From: Caballeronia telluris
GTDB lineage: Bacteria > Pseudomonadota > Gammaproteobacteria > Burkholderiales > Burkholderiaceae
Assembly (NCBI RefSeq): GCF_001544495.1
Contig: NZ_FCNZ02000006.1
Location: 186,001 to 250,000, forward strand
Length of the DNA: 64,000 nucleotides
Direction: 5' to 3'
Positions 10,233 through 18,155 of the stretch are shown in pieces. The position numbers were made by a program, and so were the translations under genes. Below the pieces are notes generated by a model. The model was given only the letters and a program-made list of their open reading frames with translations. It did no database searches and had not been told where the DNA came from. Positions within the stretch are counted from its first letter, which is position 1; every line of letters starts with the position of its first letter.

Positions 10233-11071
10233 GCGGCTTTGCCCGATTCTTCCGCGATCAGCGCTTCGCCTCTCGCGGGCGCGCCGTCGTAAGCCGGGAC
10301 GCACATCGGCGCGCCCGTCTGCGGATGCGCGATTCGCAGCATCGGCACGCCGAAGGTGTCCTGCAAATGCCGCGGGTCGAGCATCGCTTCGGGCGAACCC
10401 TGCGCGACGATGCGGCCTGCGCGCATCAGCACGATGTCGTCGCTGAAGGCCGCCGCTTGGTTCAGGTCGTGCAGCACCCAGACGATCGTCAGGCCGCGCT
10501 CGCGGTTCAGACGCCGCAGTTCGCGCAGGATGTCGAGCTGATGGTGGATATCCAGATAGGTCGTCGGTTCGTCGAGGAGCACGATCGGCGCCTGTTGCGC
10601 GAGCGCCATCGCGATCCACGCGCGTTGCCGCTCGCCGCCGGAGAGCGCCGCGACATCGCGCGACGCGTCTGTCGCGAGACCGCTGGCCTGAAGCGCTTCG
10701 TCGATGGCCGCGTGGTCCGCGCGCGTCAGCCCGCGCAGCCAGCCGCCGTGCGCATAGCGCCCGTAGGCCACGAGTTCGCGCACGGTCAGGCCCGCCGGAA
10801 TCTGGTTGAACTGCGCGAGCATCGTGAGCGTGCGCGCGAGCGCGCGGCGTCGCAGACTTCCGAGCGGCGCGCCGTTCACGTCGACCTGCCCCGAGCGCGC
10901 GGGCTGCAATCCGGCGAGCGTGCGCAAGAGCGTGCTCTTGCCGCAGCCGTTCGGACCGCACAGCGCGGTGATGCGCCCGCCCGCGATCTGCAGGTCGAGC
11001 GAGTCGAGCACGACGTTGTCGCGATAACCGACCGTGAGCGCACGGGCGGCGAGTGCGGCGCGAACGGTCAT
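10229..11071 (-). CDS. orbC: Ferric-siderophore ABC transporter ATPase
   Basis: A 280-residue FhuC/FepC-type ATPase powering the OrbD permease. Walker A GPNGCGKST, Q-loop region LAQFNQIP, signature LSGGERQR, Walker B VLLDEPTTYLD and the switch histidine in VLHDLNQ are all present. ATGA overlaps with orbG (start 11071) and orbD indicate coupled translation. Confidence 0.93.
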   Translation of the reverse strand: MTVRAALAARALTVGYRDNVVLDSLDLQIAGGRITALCGPNGCGKSTLLRTLAGLQPARSGQVDVNGAPLGSLRRRALARTLTMLAQFNQIPAGLTVRELVAYGRYAHGGWLRGLTRADHAAIDEALQASGLATDASRDVAALSGGERQRAWIAMALAQQAPIVLLDEPTTYLDIHHQLDILRELRRLNRERGLTIVWVLHDLNQAAAFSDDIVLMRAGRIVAQGSPEAMLDPRHLQDTFGVPMLRIAHPQTGAPMCVPAYDGAPARGEALIAEESGKAA

Positions 11072-12090
11072 CGTTGCGCCGTCCCGTCGCGCTCGGGCTG
11101 CTCCCGATAGCTCTTCGCCATCGCGACGACGACCTTGCGCGGACCTTCGAACGGATCGCGCGCATGCGCGGCGAGCATGTTGTCGAGCATCAGCACGTCG
11201 CCGGTCAGCCACGGAAACACGACGCGCTCCTGATCCAGCACGCCGCGGATTTCGGCGAGCGCATCGGCTTCGAGCGATTCGCCGTCGCCGTAGTACACGT
11301 TGCGCGGCACGTTTTCCAGACCGACCGCATCGACGAGCGCTTCCTGCATGTCTTCGTCGAGCGCGGACAGGTGAAAGAGATTCGCCTGGTTGAACCAGAC
11401 CATCTCGCCCGTGCGCGGATGGCGCGCCACCGCCTGGCAACGCTCCTCGGTGCGCAGCAGTAGCTCGCCGTCGTCGCTTTCGCGCCAGGCGCACGCGATA
11501 CCGCGCGCCGCGCAGATGCGCTCGACTTCGCGCGGATCGGCCGAGCCGAAGGCCTGCTCCCACGGCAAGTCCAGACCCTGCCCGAAGTTGCGCACGTAGC
11601 GCAGTTCGCGCTTCGCGAAGCGCGCGACGAGCGCGGGATCGAGCGCGCGATAGATCTCGCGGCTGTCGGCGATCGGCGTCGCGCCGCCCGAGCGCGCGGC
11701 GAGCGCGCAATGAAACCAGATGCGCATTGGCCACTCGCGCGTGTACGACTGTTCGTTGTGCAGCGGAATCGAGCGGTGCGGCGGATATTCGGTCGACGTG
11801 TAGACGGCGCCCTCGACCTGGCTGCGCGGCGTCGACGCGAATTCGTAGCCGATCAGCGGATCGCCGAACGAGGCGGCAAAGCGCTGGAACGCCTCGATCG
11901 ACTCGACGCGAAAGCCGGTGAACAGCACGCCGCCGGCGCGTTCGAGCGTATCGCCCACGATCGCTTGCAGAAGCGGCGCAGCTTCGGTGAGCGACAGGTC
12001 CGCGCCCGCGCGCGGCGCGACGACGGTCGGCAAGCCGGGTTCGATGCGCAGGTCGCCGAGCGCGGGCGGTGCGACGGAAAGTGGGGTCAT
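11068..12090 (-). CDS. orbG: TauD/SyrP-type Fe(II)/2-oxoglutarate dioxygenase, probable aspartyl beta-hydroxylase
   Basis: A 340-residue TauD/TfdA-family enzyme. In ornibactin loci the orthologue is thought to hydroxylate the aspartate that supplies a hydroxycarboxylate iron ligand. The metal triad is visible as H-x-E in PLHNEQSY and the distal histidine in NMLAAHARDP, with the 2-oxoglutarate-binding arginine region GPRKVVVAMAKSY. GAGG lies 8 bp before ATG 12090. It ends in an ATGA overlap with orbC and begins 27 bp after orbH. The exact substrate is inferred from context. Confidence 0.85.
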   Translation of the reverse strand: MTPLSVAPPALGDLRIEPGLPTVVAPRAGADLSLTEAAPLLQAIVGDTLERAGGVLFTGFRVESIEAFQRFAASFGDPLIGYEFASTPRSQVEGAVYTSTEYPPHRSIPLHNEQSYTREWPMRIWFHCALAARSGGATPIADSREIYRALDPALVARFAKRELRYVRNFGQGLDLPWEQAFGSADPREVERICAARGIACAWRESDDGELLLRTEERCQAVARHPRTGEMVWFNQANLFHLSALDEDMQEALVDAVGLENVPRNVYYGDGESLEADALAEIRGVLDQERVVFPWLTGDVLMLDNMLAAHARDPFEGPRKVVVAMAKSYREQPERDGTAQR

Positions 12091-12117
12091 GCGAAGTCCT
12101 CGTGTCGGCGGCGACCG

Positions 12118-12378
12118 TCAGGACGCGCGGGTGTTGTGCGCGGCGTCGTCCATATGGCGGCGCAGGCTCGCGGGACGCATGTCGGTCCAGACGGTTTCGA
12201 TGTACGCGAGGCAATCGGCCTTCGGGCCGCGCACGCCCGCTTCGCGCCAGCCCGCTGGCACGGCACGGAAAGTCGGCCAGATCGAGTACTGTTCTTCGTC
12301 GTTGATGACGACGGTGTAGACGAGATCGTTTGCTTCGTTTGCGGCGACTGCGGTCGTAGATGGTTGGGCCTGGGTCAT
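12118..12378 (-). CDS. orbH: MbtH-like NRPS accessory protein
   Basis: An 86-residue MbtH-family protein that activates NRPS adenylation domains. The diagnostic residues are present: [15 protein letters not shown] and a [11 protein letters not shown] tail. ATG 12378 is preferred over an upstream in-frame TTG (12408); neither has a clear Shine-Dalgarno. It is the first gene after the OrbS-type promoter at 12452-12476 and the first of the import/accessory operon. Confidence 0.92.
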   Translation of the reverse strand: MTQAQPSTTAVAANEANDLVYTVVINDEEQYSIWPTFRAVPAGWREAGVRGPKADCLAYIETVWTDMRPASLRRHMDDAAHNTRAS

Positions 12379-12451
12379 GGTCGGTGGCTTGGTCGGTTTG
12401 GGATTCAATGGGAGCGGCCGCGCGCACTCTGAACGCCGCCTTCATCGAATA

Positions 12452-12476
12452 GACGTTTGGTGCGCGCGCTTTTTTA
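12452..12476 (-). promoter_or_regulatory. OrbS-type ECF sigma promoter of the orbH operon
   Basis: TAAA (12476-12473), 17 bases, CGTC (12455-12452) on the minus strand. The first three bases of the -35 TAAA are the TAA stop codon of orbS, so the gene end and promoter are fused. Spacing is identical to the two promoters near 1.8-1.9 kb. Confidence 0.72.
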
Positions 12477-13142
12477 CCGGCGACGGGCGCGGCCGCCGAG
12501 AAACGCAGGACAGGCGACGTTGCGGTCGCAGGCTTCGAGGCAGTCGGCGCAATGTTTTTGCGCGTCGCGGACCATGAAGTGGACGAGCGTCTGCGACACG
12601 TTCAGCGCTCGCGCCGTGCTTTGCAGCGTTTCCTCGGAGAGCCGCACCATCTCGAACGCGGTCCGGCTTCGCGCCGGCAATTGCGCGAGCGCGTCGCAGA
12701 CGCGGCGCAGCGTATCGCGCGCCTGCACTTTGGCTTCGGGCGTAAGTTCCTGCGAGGGCACGTCGAGGCCGTCTTGCTCGTCGGCGTGATAGGTGTTTTC
12801 GAGACTCTGCCGGCGACAGGCGTCGATCGACGCGTTGCGCACCATGCGCGCGATGTAGCCCATCGGCTGGCGCACCGCATCCTGCCCGGCAAAATCAATG
12901 AGCTGGACGAAGACGTCGTGGACCACGTCCTCCGCCCGGCTCGCGCAACCGACGAAACCGCGCGCCACGTTCACTAGCATTTGCCGGTTCGCAATGGCGA
13001 CGTCGAGCAGAGACGGCTGGGCTTTCGGCGACGCCTTGTCCGGAGCCGGGCGCCAGAATTCATGCCGCGCGGTGATCAGCGGCGGTCGCGGTGAAACGGC
13101 AGGACGTTTCGAAGGTGCGAACGGGGCGCGCATCTGAGACAT
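12474..13142 (-). CDS. orbS: ECF RNA polymerase sigma factor for siderophore genes
   Basis: A 222-residue extracytoplasmic-function sigma factor of the iron-starvation class. Region 2 (SRAEDVVHDVFVQLIDF, GYIARMVRNASIDACRRQ) and region 4 (LPARSRTAFEMVRLSEETLQSTARALNVSQTLVHFMVRD) are both visible. GGAG is 7 bp before ATG 13142. A Fur-box-like site lies 40-58 bp upstream, consistent with iron control of the sigma factor, which then drives orbH, orbE and the NRPS gene. No FecR-like anti-sigma gene is adjacent. A C-terminal CX7CX3CX5C cluster (HCADCLEACDRNVACPAF) could sense metal or redox state; this is speculative. Confidence 0.9.
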   Translation of the reverse strand: MSQMRAPFAPSKRPAVSPRPPLITARHEFWRPAPDKASPKAQPSLLDVAIANRQMLVNVARGFVGCASRAEDVVHDVFVQLIDFAGQDAVRQPMGYIARMVRNASIDACRRQSLENTYHADEQDGLDVPSQELTPEAKVQARDTLRRVCDALAQLPARSRTAFEMVRLSEETLQSTARALNVSQTLVHFMVRDAQKHCADCLEACDRNVACPAFLGGRARRR

Positions 13143-13181
13143 GAAGTTGCTCCACAGTCGAAGGACAATCCGCAACTTAAC

Positions 13182-13200
13182 GTAAACGCGAATCATTCTC
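13182..13200 (-). promoter_or_regulatory. Fur-box-like site before orbS
   Basis: The 19-mer matches the Fur consensus GATAATGATAATCATTATC at 13 positions by my count, with the right half AATCATTcTC nearly intact. It lies 40 bp upstream of the orbS start, in promoter position. Confidence 0.6.
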
Positions 13201-13545
13201 AACTTTGATGCGGTGGGTGCGGGTTTGGACGTGCGCGCTTCTTTGGGTGGCGTGCTTGCTGTGCAGGGAAAGCGCACGATTCGCGCTTGTGGGCGGAATC
13301 GGTGGTGCTCTTTCGGTCGGGCTCCAGCATCGGGTCTGGCAGCTTGCGCCGCATGGTCGATGCGAGCGCGGCGCCGATAGGTTCGGCCTGCGGCTTATCG
13401 AGAAGACTTGCCAGCGGTGTCCCGAGGGCACGATGTAACGAAAATAACAGATACCGTGCCGATCGCGACGATTTGACAAACTAGTCCCGAAATCGTCAAT
13501 GAGGCATCAAAACCCAACGCAGAAAACGCACCCGTCGACACAGCT

Positions 13546-13631
13546 CCGTGAAACATGTTTAGAATGATCGGGCAACATATTGATTTTTAACGATTTTCTA
13601 GATTCGTAGAAAAATATCGGTTGTTTCACGG
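13546..13631. repeat. 10-bp inverted repeat resembling parS half-sites
   Basis: CCGTGAAACA (13546-13555) and TGTTTCACGG (13622-13631) are perfect inverted copies flanking an AT-rich spacer of 66 bp. GTGAAACA is half of the widespread chromosomal parS palindrome TGTTTCACGTGAAACA, but no full palindrome is present, so a ParB role is only a suggestion. Confidence 0.45.
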
Positions 13632-13761
13632 CTTGCTGGACGGCGGGGGCCTCAGGCATGTCGGAGGCCTCGAACGTGCCGCGTCGGAAGGTCTCGAGTC
13701 CAAGCGTCGACGCCGTATTGGAAGCCATCCAAATTCATTGTCCGGCATCCAAACTCGGCGC

Positions 13762-13865
13762 GTAAACCGCGCGTTTACCGCGGACGGGAGGCAAAATCCC
13801 GCCCAAGCGCCGCCGCCGGCCGCGTCGCCGCCGAAACAACACTTCAGAGTTTACTTGAGGTTTAC
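13762..13865. repeat. Cluster of GTTTAC hexamers upstream of parA
   Basis: GTAAAC (13762-13767) faces GTTTAC (13773-13778) across 5 bp; two more GTTTAC copies follow at 13849-13854 and 13860-13865. The inverted pair is palindrome-like and could be a partition or Rep binding site. GTTTAT/GTTTAC-type half-sites are known in secondary-replicon parS of Burkholderia, but these copies do not reproduce a known full site. Confidence 0.4.
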
Positions 13866-13878
13866 CGGTTCGACGTTT

Positions 13879-13918
13879 ATTCTTCGGTTTGCAGCATCTT
13901 CCACACAAACCGAAGAAT
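13879..13918. promoter_or_regulatory. 13-bp inverted repeat, probable parA operator
   Basis: ATTCTTCGGTTTG (13879-13891) and CAAACCGAAGAAT (13906-13918) are perfect inverted copies with 14 bp between them, ending 38 bp before the parA ATG. ParA proteins with an N-terminal helix-turn-helix, as here, commonly repress their own operon through such a site. Confidence 0.6.
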
Positions 13919-13956
13919 TATTTGCTTACCCAGGCCCGCCAGTGACTGCGAATTCC

Positions 13957-15135
13957 ATGCTAAGCGCTCGGCTTCCCGAAGTCGACCAATCCGTTTCGAT
14001 AGAAACGCTCTTGGGAGTGGCTGCCCAAGCCACTGACATCCTCAACCAGATTCGCGATGCGATGCTGGAACCGTATCCGCGAAAGAATGCGCCGACCTAC
14101 ACCAGTTCGCAGGTCGCGTCGCTTTGCGGCCTGGACAAGCAGCGCTTCCAGTATCTCACCACGAAGGGCGAACTGCCGCCGGGAACGTCGAAGGGCGCTG
14201 GTCGGAGCAAGGAATTCACGCTGGCGGAAACGCTGACGTGGGTTCACGCCACGTCCGAGCGGCCAAGACGGCCTCCGGGTAAACGCGGACGCATCGTGAC
14301 GGTCGCCAACTTCAAGGGCGGCGTGGCGAAGACGACGACGGCCGTATCGGCCGCGCAGGCGCTGACGCTCCTTGGCCGCCGGGTGCTCGTGATCGACTGC
14401 GATCCGCAGGGCACGACCACGCAGCTGTGCGGCTGGGCACCCGACGCCGAAATTTCCGACGACCAGACCCTGCTGCCGCTCATCTATGGCGACCAGTCGA
14501 CGTTACATTACGCGGTGCAGGAGACCTACTGGCACAACCTCGATCTGATTCCGGCGTCGTCGTCGCTGTTCGACGCGGAGTTCGAGATCCCGGCGAAGGT
14601 TCTCAACGACAGCACGTTCGAGTTTTGGGAAATCGTGCGCAAGGGGCTGATGCCGCTTGCTGCGGAGTACGACGTCATCGTCATCGATACGCCGCCTGCG
14701 CTCAGCTACCTCACGATCAACGCGCTCCTCGCATCCGACGCGATTCTGCTCCCCTGCCCGCCTGAGGCGCTTGACTTCGCCAGCTCGACGCAGTTCTGGC
14801 ACCTATTCGCCGATATTGCCAAGAAACTGCCCGGCGTGCTGGAGCAAAAGCGCTTCGACTTCGTCAACGTCATCATGACGAAGGCCAAGTCTGACGACGT
14901 CTCTCGCGTCGTTCGCGGGTGGCTGCAGAAGGCCTACGGAGATCGAGTGCTGCCTTTCGAGATACCCGAATCGACCGTTCCTAAGGGCGCATCGGCGCAA
15001 CTTTCCACGGTGTACGACCTTTCAAAACCGGATGGAAGCACGGCGGCATACAACCGTTTCAAGGAACCGCTTGATCGGCTGGCGGAGCATCTGGACGCAC
15101 AGTTCGTCCGCTCGTGGAATCAATCGGAGGATTAA
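13957..15135 (+). CDS. parA: ParA-type partition ATPase
   Basis: A 392-residue type Ia ParA: an N-terminal DNA-binding region with a MerR-like helix-turn-helix (YTSSQVASLCGLDKQRFQYL), then a deviant Walker ATPase with KGGVAKTT (K120-T127), the second motif VIDCDPQGTT and IVIDTPPAL. It moves ParB-bound origin DNA at replication. ATG 13957 is preferred; GTG 13942 is in frame and neither has a strong ribosome site. The stop is immediately followed by the parB start. Together with parB and the rep candidate it marks a plasmid-type replicon (secondary chromosome or megaplasmid). Confidence 0.92.
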   Translation: MLSARLPEVDQSVSIETLLGVAAQATDILNQIRDAMLEPYPRKNAPTYTSSQVASLCGLDKQRFQYLTTKGELPPGTSKGAGRSKEFTLAETLTWVHATSERPRRPPGKRGRIVTVANFKGGVAKTTTAVSAAQALTLLGRRVLVIDCDPQGTTTQLCGWAPDAEISDDQTLLPLIYGDQSTLHYAVQETYWHNLDLIPASSSLFDAEFEIPAKVLNDSTFEFWEIVRKGLMPLAAEYDVIVIDTPPALSYLTINALLASDAILLPCPPEALDFASSTQFWHLFADIAKKLPGVLEQKRFDFVNVIMTKAKSDDVSRVVRGWLQKAYGDRVLPFEIPESTVPKGASAQLSTVYDLSKPDGSTAAYNRFKEPLDRLAEHLDAQFVRSWNQSED

Positions 15136-16107
15136 ATGGGCATCGGGGACAGACTACTCGCCAAGACGGCGAACATTGGATCGAGGCCAGCGGAATCAAC
15201 TCCGCCAAAATCGAACGACTCGGAGCCTCGGACGTCACCGGGCCGGTTAATGGATGCACAGAACCGCATCAACTCCGCGCACGCCCGGATAAAGGAGTTG
15301 GAATCCCAACTCGAGGAAAAGGCAGCGCTCGAAGTCAGTCTGGATTCACTCGTCGAGGTGAACGGACGCCGCCGCAAACTGACGCCGGAGCAGTTCCAGG
15401 AACTCAAGAACAATCTGGCGCAGCACGCGCTCGCGACGCCAATCCTAGTGCGCACCCTTCCGGATGATCGGTTCGAAATTGTTGCCGGCCACAATCGGGT
15501 GGCGGCCTATCGCGAATTGGGTCGCAAAAGCATCCGGGCGAACATTGCATCGATCGAAGAAGGTGAAATCGAGTTTGCAGCTTTCTTTTCGAATCTACTA
15601 TCGCCGTCGCTAACGGACTTCGAAAAGTACTGGAACTTCAAACGGCTGCAAGAGATATCCGGGTTGTCGCGTGCCGAGATTTCGGAAAGCGCGGGCTTGA
15701 GCAAAAGTCACGTCACGCGAATTTTTTCGTTCGACGCGCTGCCTGACGCTGCGAAGGCCGCGCTTGCGGAGAAGCCGGAACGACTGGGAAGCAACGCCGC
15801 ACAGAAGCTCGCGGCTTTGGCAGAGTCCGGGAAAGCCGAGAAGGTCGTCGAGGCCATCCGCAGGCTGGTGGACGACGAGAGCTTTACGCAGGATCGAGCA
15901 GTAGCGCTTGCGACGGAAAAACTTCGCACGACCGTGACGGCGCCAACCGTCATCAAGCGGGGAAAGCGAAAGGTCTGCGAAGTGTCGGCTCGCAGTGGCG
16001 TTGTCGGCGTTCGTTTTTTCGAAAAAGATGCGGCGGAAGCTGAATTGTGGGCCCAACGCATCACCGACTTCATCAATCAATCTCTCACTGACGCTGCGGA
16101 CGACTGA
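15136..16107 (+). CDS. parB: ParB-type partition DNA-binding protein
   Basis: A 323-residue ParB/Spo0J-family protein. The CTPase/N-terminal domain shows the family box as VAGHNRVAAYRELG, followed by the central helix-turn-helix SGLSRAEISESAGLSKSHVTRIFSF. A coiled-coil stretch (about 45-65) precedes them. GGAGG is 4-5 bp before the ATG, which directly follows the parA stop TAA with no gap. It should bind parS sites nearby, which I could not identify with certainty. Confidence 0.92.
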   Translation: MGIGDRLLAKTANIGSRPAESTPPKSNDSEPRTSPGRLMDAQNRINSAHARIKELESQLEEKAALEVSLDSLVEVNGRRRKLTPEQFQELKNNLAQHALATPILVRTLPDDRFEIVAGHNRVAAYRELGRKSIRANIASIEEGEIEFAAFFSNLLSPSLTDFEKYWNFKRLQEISGLSRAEISESAGLSKSHVTRIFSFDALPDAAKAALAEKPERLGSNAAQKLAALAESGKAEKVVEAIRRLVDDESFTQDRAVALATEKLRTTVTAPTVIKRGKRKVCEVSARSGVVGVRFFEKDAAEAELWAQRITDFINQSLTDAADD

Positions 16108-16200
16108 GTGCCTAGTAGGTTTTGAATGAAATCAGAGACTTAGTAATCACCCAACGCCGTACGGAATTCGAACCTAGTAGAGTTCTCTTAAGAATCAATC
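16108..16200. repeat. Iteron-like TAGTA repeats between parB and rep
   Basis: CCTAGTAG occurs at 16111-16118 and 16173-16180, with CTTAGTAA at 16139-16146 between them and TCTAGGAA shortly after (16210). A related inverted copy, ATTACTACTAAG, lies downstream of rep near 17911-17922, and AACCCTACTACT lies inside rep near 16988-16999. Short repeats around an initiator gene are typical of Rep binding sites, but these are few and degenerate. Confidence 0.35.
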
Positions 16201-16254
16201 AGTTATGAGATCTAGGAAAGATTAGCCATGTAGCCAAACCCGCTTCAGAAAGAC

Positions 16255-16284
16255 AAAAGCCTTCGGCGCCAACCGAAGGCTTTT
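16255..16284. terminator. Bidirectional intrinsic terminator between parB and rep
   Basis: A perfect 12-bp stem AAAAGCCTTCGG / CCGAAGGCTTTT with a 6-base loop. The A and T tails make it able to stop transcription in both directions, insulating rep from parAB. Confidence 0.85.
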
Positions 16285-16423
16285 GAATATCGGGCTTAAC
16301 TGTCGTTCGCCCGTTACGCTTCCCGACGCCAATCGGGTCACGAGTGCACACCTCGAAGTGTAGCGAATAGCGTTCGCCAGTCAAGCGTTTGACTTCCATT
16401 TTTTCAGAAATGGACGACTGGAC

Positions 16424-17650
16424 ATGCTTATCGCGCAACTTCCCGTTGCTGGCGAGGATGATGATCGTCTTCGCGCAACCAAATCGAACAATTCAAGCCA
16501 AGATCACGCGGCCCTCCAGGAGTACGCCTGCGATCGATCGAATCTCCCGTGGATCATTTTTCGCGCCGCTCACCGAGCGAATCACATCGCCGCGCTGCCC
16601 GCTCGTTCGCGATCGTTGCTCGCAGCCCTGGCACGTACCGTCGACGCAAACCGCCCGTTCGCAGCCATCTTCGCTCGCCGTGAGCTTCTCACCGGCCGCG
16701 CGCTGCAATCGATGCGCACGTTCTACCGCAGCCTCGACGACCTCGAATGCGAAGGCTTTATCGCCCGTCCGCCTCAGAAACGGCACGGCGACGCTGGCCT
16801 ATTCGGGCGTGCGTATCTTCACCTCACCGAGAAGGCGGCGGCGCTCCTAGGGCTTGTCGAGGAACCGACAGCGCGTGCAGATCCACTGGCATCGACGTCG
16901 GCCGCTCAGGCCACTCGCGATTCGACGAGCCTTTCTTTGCGAGTGCCGTGTGCCAGCGTGGCAGACGGCGCTATATATAAAGATCTAAACCCTACTACTC
17001 AAAAGAGACAACCGGCGAGCCTTCCCGCGGACCTTCACCGCCTGTTGAGCCTGGGTTTTCATCAATTTTTGATTTTCAAGCTGATGCGTGAAGCGCGCCT
17101 GCAATCGAAACGGCTGTCCGATGTCGTCGAAGTCACCTGGGACCATCTGAAGCACGCTCAGCATCCGATCAGTTACCTCCGCGCCCTGCTGCGCTCACCG
17201 GTCGACTTCACCCATCACATTCGCGCGAAAGTGGCTGCACGTGTCGAAATCGAACGGGCCAACGCGAAAGCCGAGCGCATCCGAGCTGAGGTTCAGCACC
17301 ATGCCGGCGGGATCTTCTTCGACAGTTCCAACGAAAGGCGCTTCGTGCTTTCCGAAGATGGAACCGAAATAACCGTCCATCACTGCCGCGAAATGAAGGC
17401 GCGCGTGCGGACCGGAAACTGGGCGGAAGAATTCGTCGCCGCGCTCGAAGGCGGCGTTCTTGAACCTGCGACATTTCAGCGCGAAACTGCCTTCACGTCC
17501 AAACTCGCGGCGACCGAGGAGGGCCAGTCGGTCAGGCGCCAGATGCCCAAGCCGGTTCGCACGGCTGCGATCGCCCAAAGTTTGAGCGATATGAAGCGTT
17601 TGCTGCAACACGCATGCGCCCGCCAACTATTGCCCGCGAGACTGACGTGA
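16424..17650 (+). CDS. Candidate replication initiator protein of the replicon
   Basis: A 408-residue protein without a family I can name with certainty. Residues about 65-140 look like a winged-helix domain (RSRSLLAALARTVDANRP, LTGRALQSMRTFYRSLDDLECEGFI, FGRAYLHLTEKAAALLGL), as in plasmid Rep and phage O-type initiators. The rest is basic and includes a second helix-rich part (LPADLHRLLSLGFHQFLIFKLM). It sits directly downstream of parAB, between repeat-bearing non-coding stretches, which is the usual place for the initiator of Burkholderia secondary replicons. The ATG has no strong ribosome site. It has lower GC and different codon use compared with flanking metabolic genes. Confidence 0.65.
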   Translation: MLIAQLPVAGEDDDRLRATKSNNSSQDHAALQEYACDRSNLPWIIFRAAHRANHIAALPARSRSLLAALARTVDANRPFAAIFARRELLTGRALQSMRTFYRSLDDLECEGFIARPPQKRHGDAGLFGRAYLHLTEKAAALLGLVEEPTARADPLASTSAAQATRDSTSLSLRVPCASVADGAIYKDLNPTTQKRQPASLPADLHRLLSLGFHQFLIFKLMREARLQSKRLSDVVEVTWDHLKHAQHPISYLRALLRSPVDFTHHIRAKVAARVEIERANAKAERIRAEVQHHAGGIFFDSSNERRFVLSEDGTEITVHHCREMKARVRTGNWAEEFVAALEGGVLEPATFQRETAFTSKLAATEEGQSVRRQMPKPVRTAAIAQSLSDMKRLLQHACARQLLPARLT

Positions 17651-18155
17651 AGGAGCTTGTGATCGTCGAGACGCAGGCAACGTACGCGCTCCAAATCGAC
17701 ATTTGCCCAACGACACCGCAGTCGCGGCAACTCGCTTTAACGCGACGAGTCCTCTGCAAGTGGAGCAGCGCGAAGTACGAATTCACCTGGGTGATGAGGC
17801 GGGGCAATCTGCGGCGTCTCGGAGATTTCCAGACACGAGCCGGGGAAGAGACTACATTGGATGCCTTCGGGTCGAAACCCGACGCCAATCGGCGGGATCT
17901 AGTGTCGTCAATTACTACTAAGTTATGCGAAATAACAAATCCAAGACGACGGGCGGATAAGCACGGATTTCATAGGACTCAGACTGACTCGTTGATCCAA
18001 TCGCTCCATCAGCTCTCCAAATTTCCAAGCCCGAAGCCAAGTTCCGCGATCCTTCCTCGAAGACTCCTTCGCGGTCCCCAAGCTAGGTGTATCAAACCAT
18101 GCCATGATTAACTGCAAAAGCGCCCAACGCGCACGACCAACCTGAGAGTCCCCAC
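17651..18155. other. Non-coding region downstream of rep, possible origin DNA
   Basis: About 500 bp without a supportable gene. A 15-bp sequence CCCGACGCCAATCGG occurs at 17878-17892 and again, identically, at 16322-16336 before rep. An AGTTATG-plus-TCTAG combination is also shared by both flanks (16200-16216 and 17896-17928), as is the TAGTA-type repeat. The shared sequences on both sides of rep suggest initiator binding or a control region; replication activity cannot be read from sequence. Confidence 0.4.

Larger units (their letters stand above)
13143..13956. other. Non-coding region upstream of parA, candidate part of the replication/partition site
   Basis: Over 800 bp without a convincing gene between divergent orbS and parA. 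It contains the orbS promoter region, an AT-rich patch (about 13560-13620, rich in T and A runs), a perfect AAACATGTTT palindrome (13551-13560), a long-range inverted repeat, four GTTTAC hexamers and the parA-proximal inverted repeat, listed separately. I found no perfect DnaA box (TTATCCACA) here. Confidence 0.55.

Noticed and set aside
17614..18111. Open frame of 165 codons after rep
   Set aside because: Overlaps the rep end, has no ribosome site or domain, and lies in DNA with origin-like repeats.
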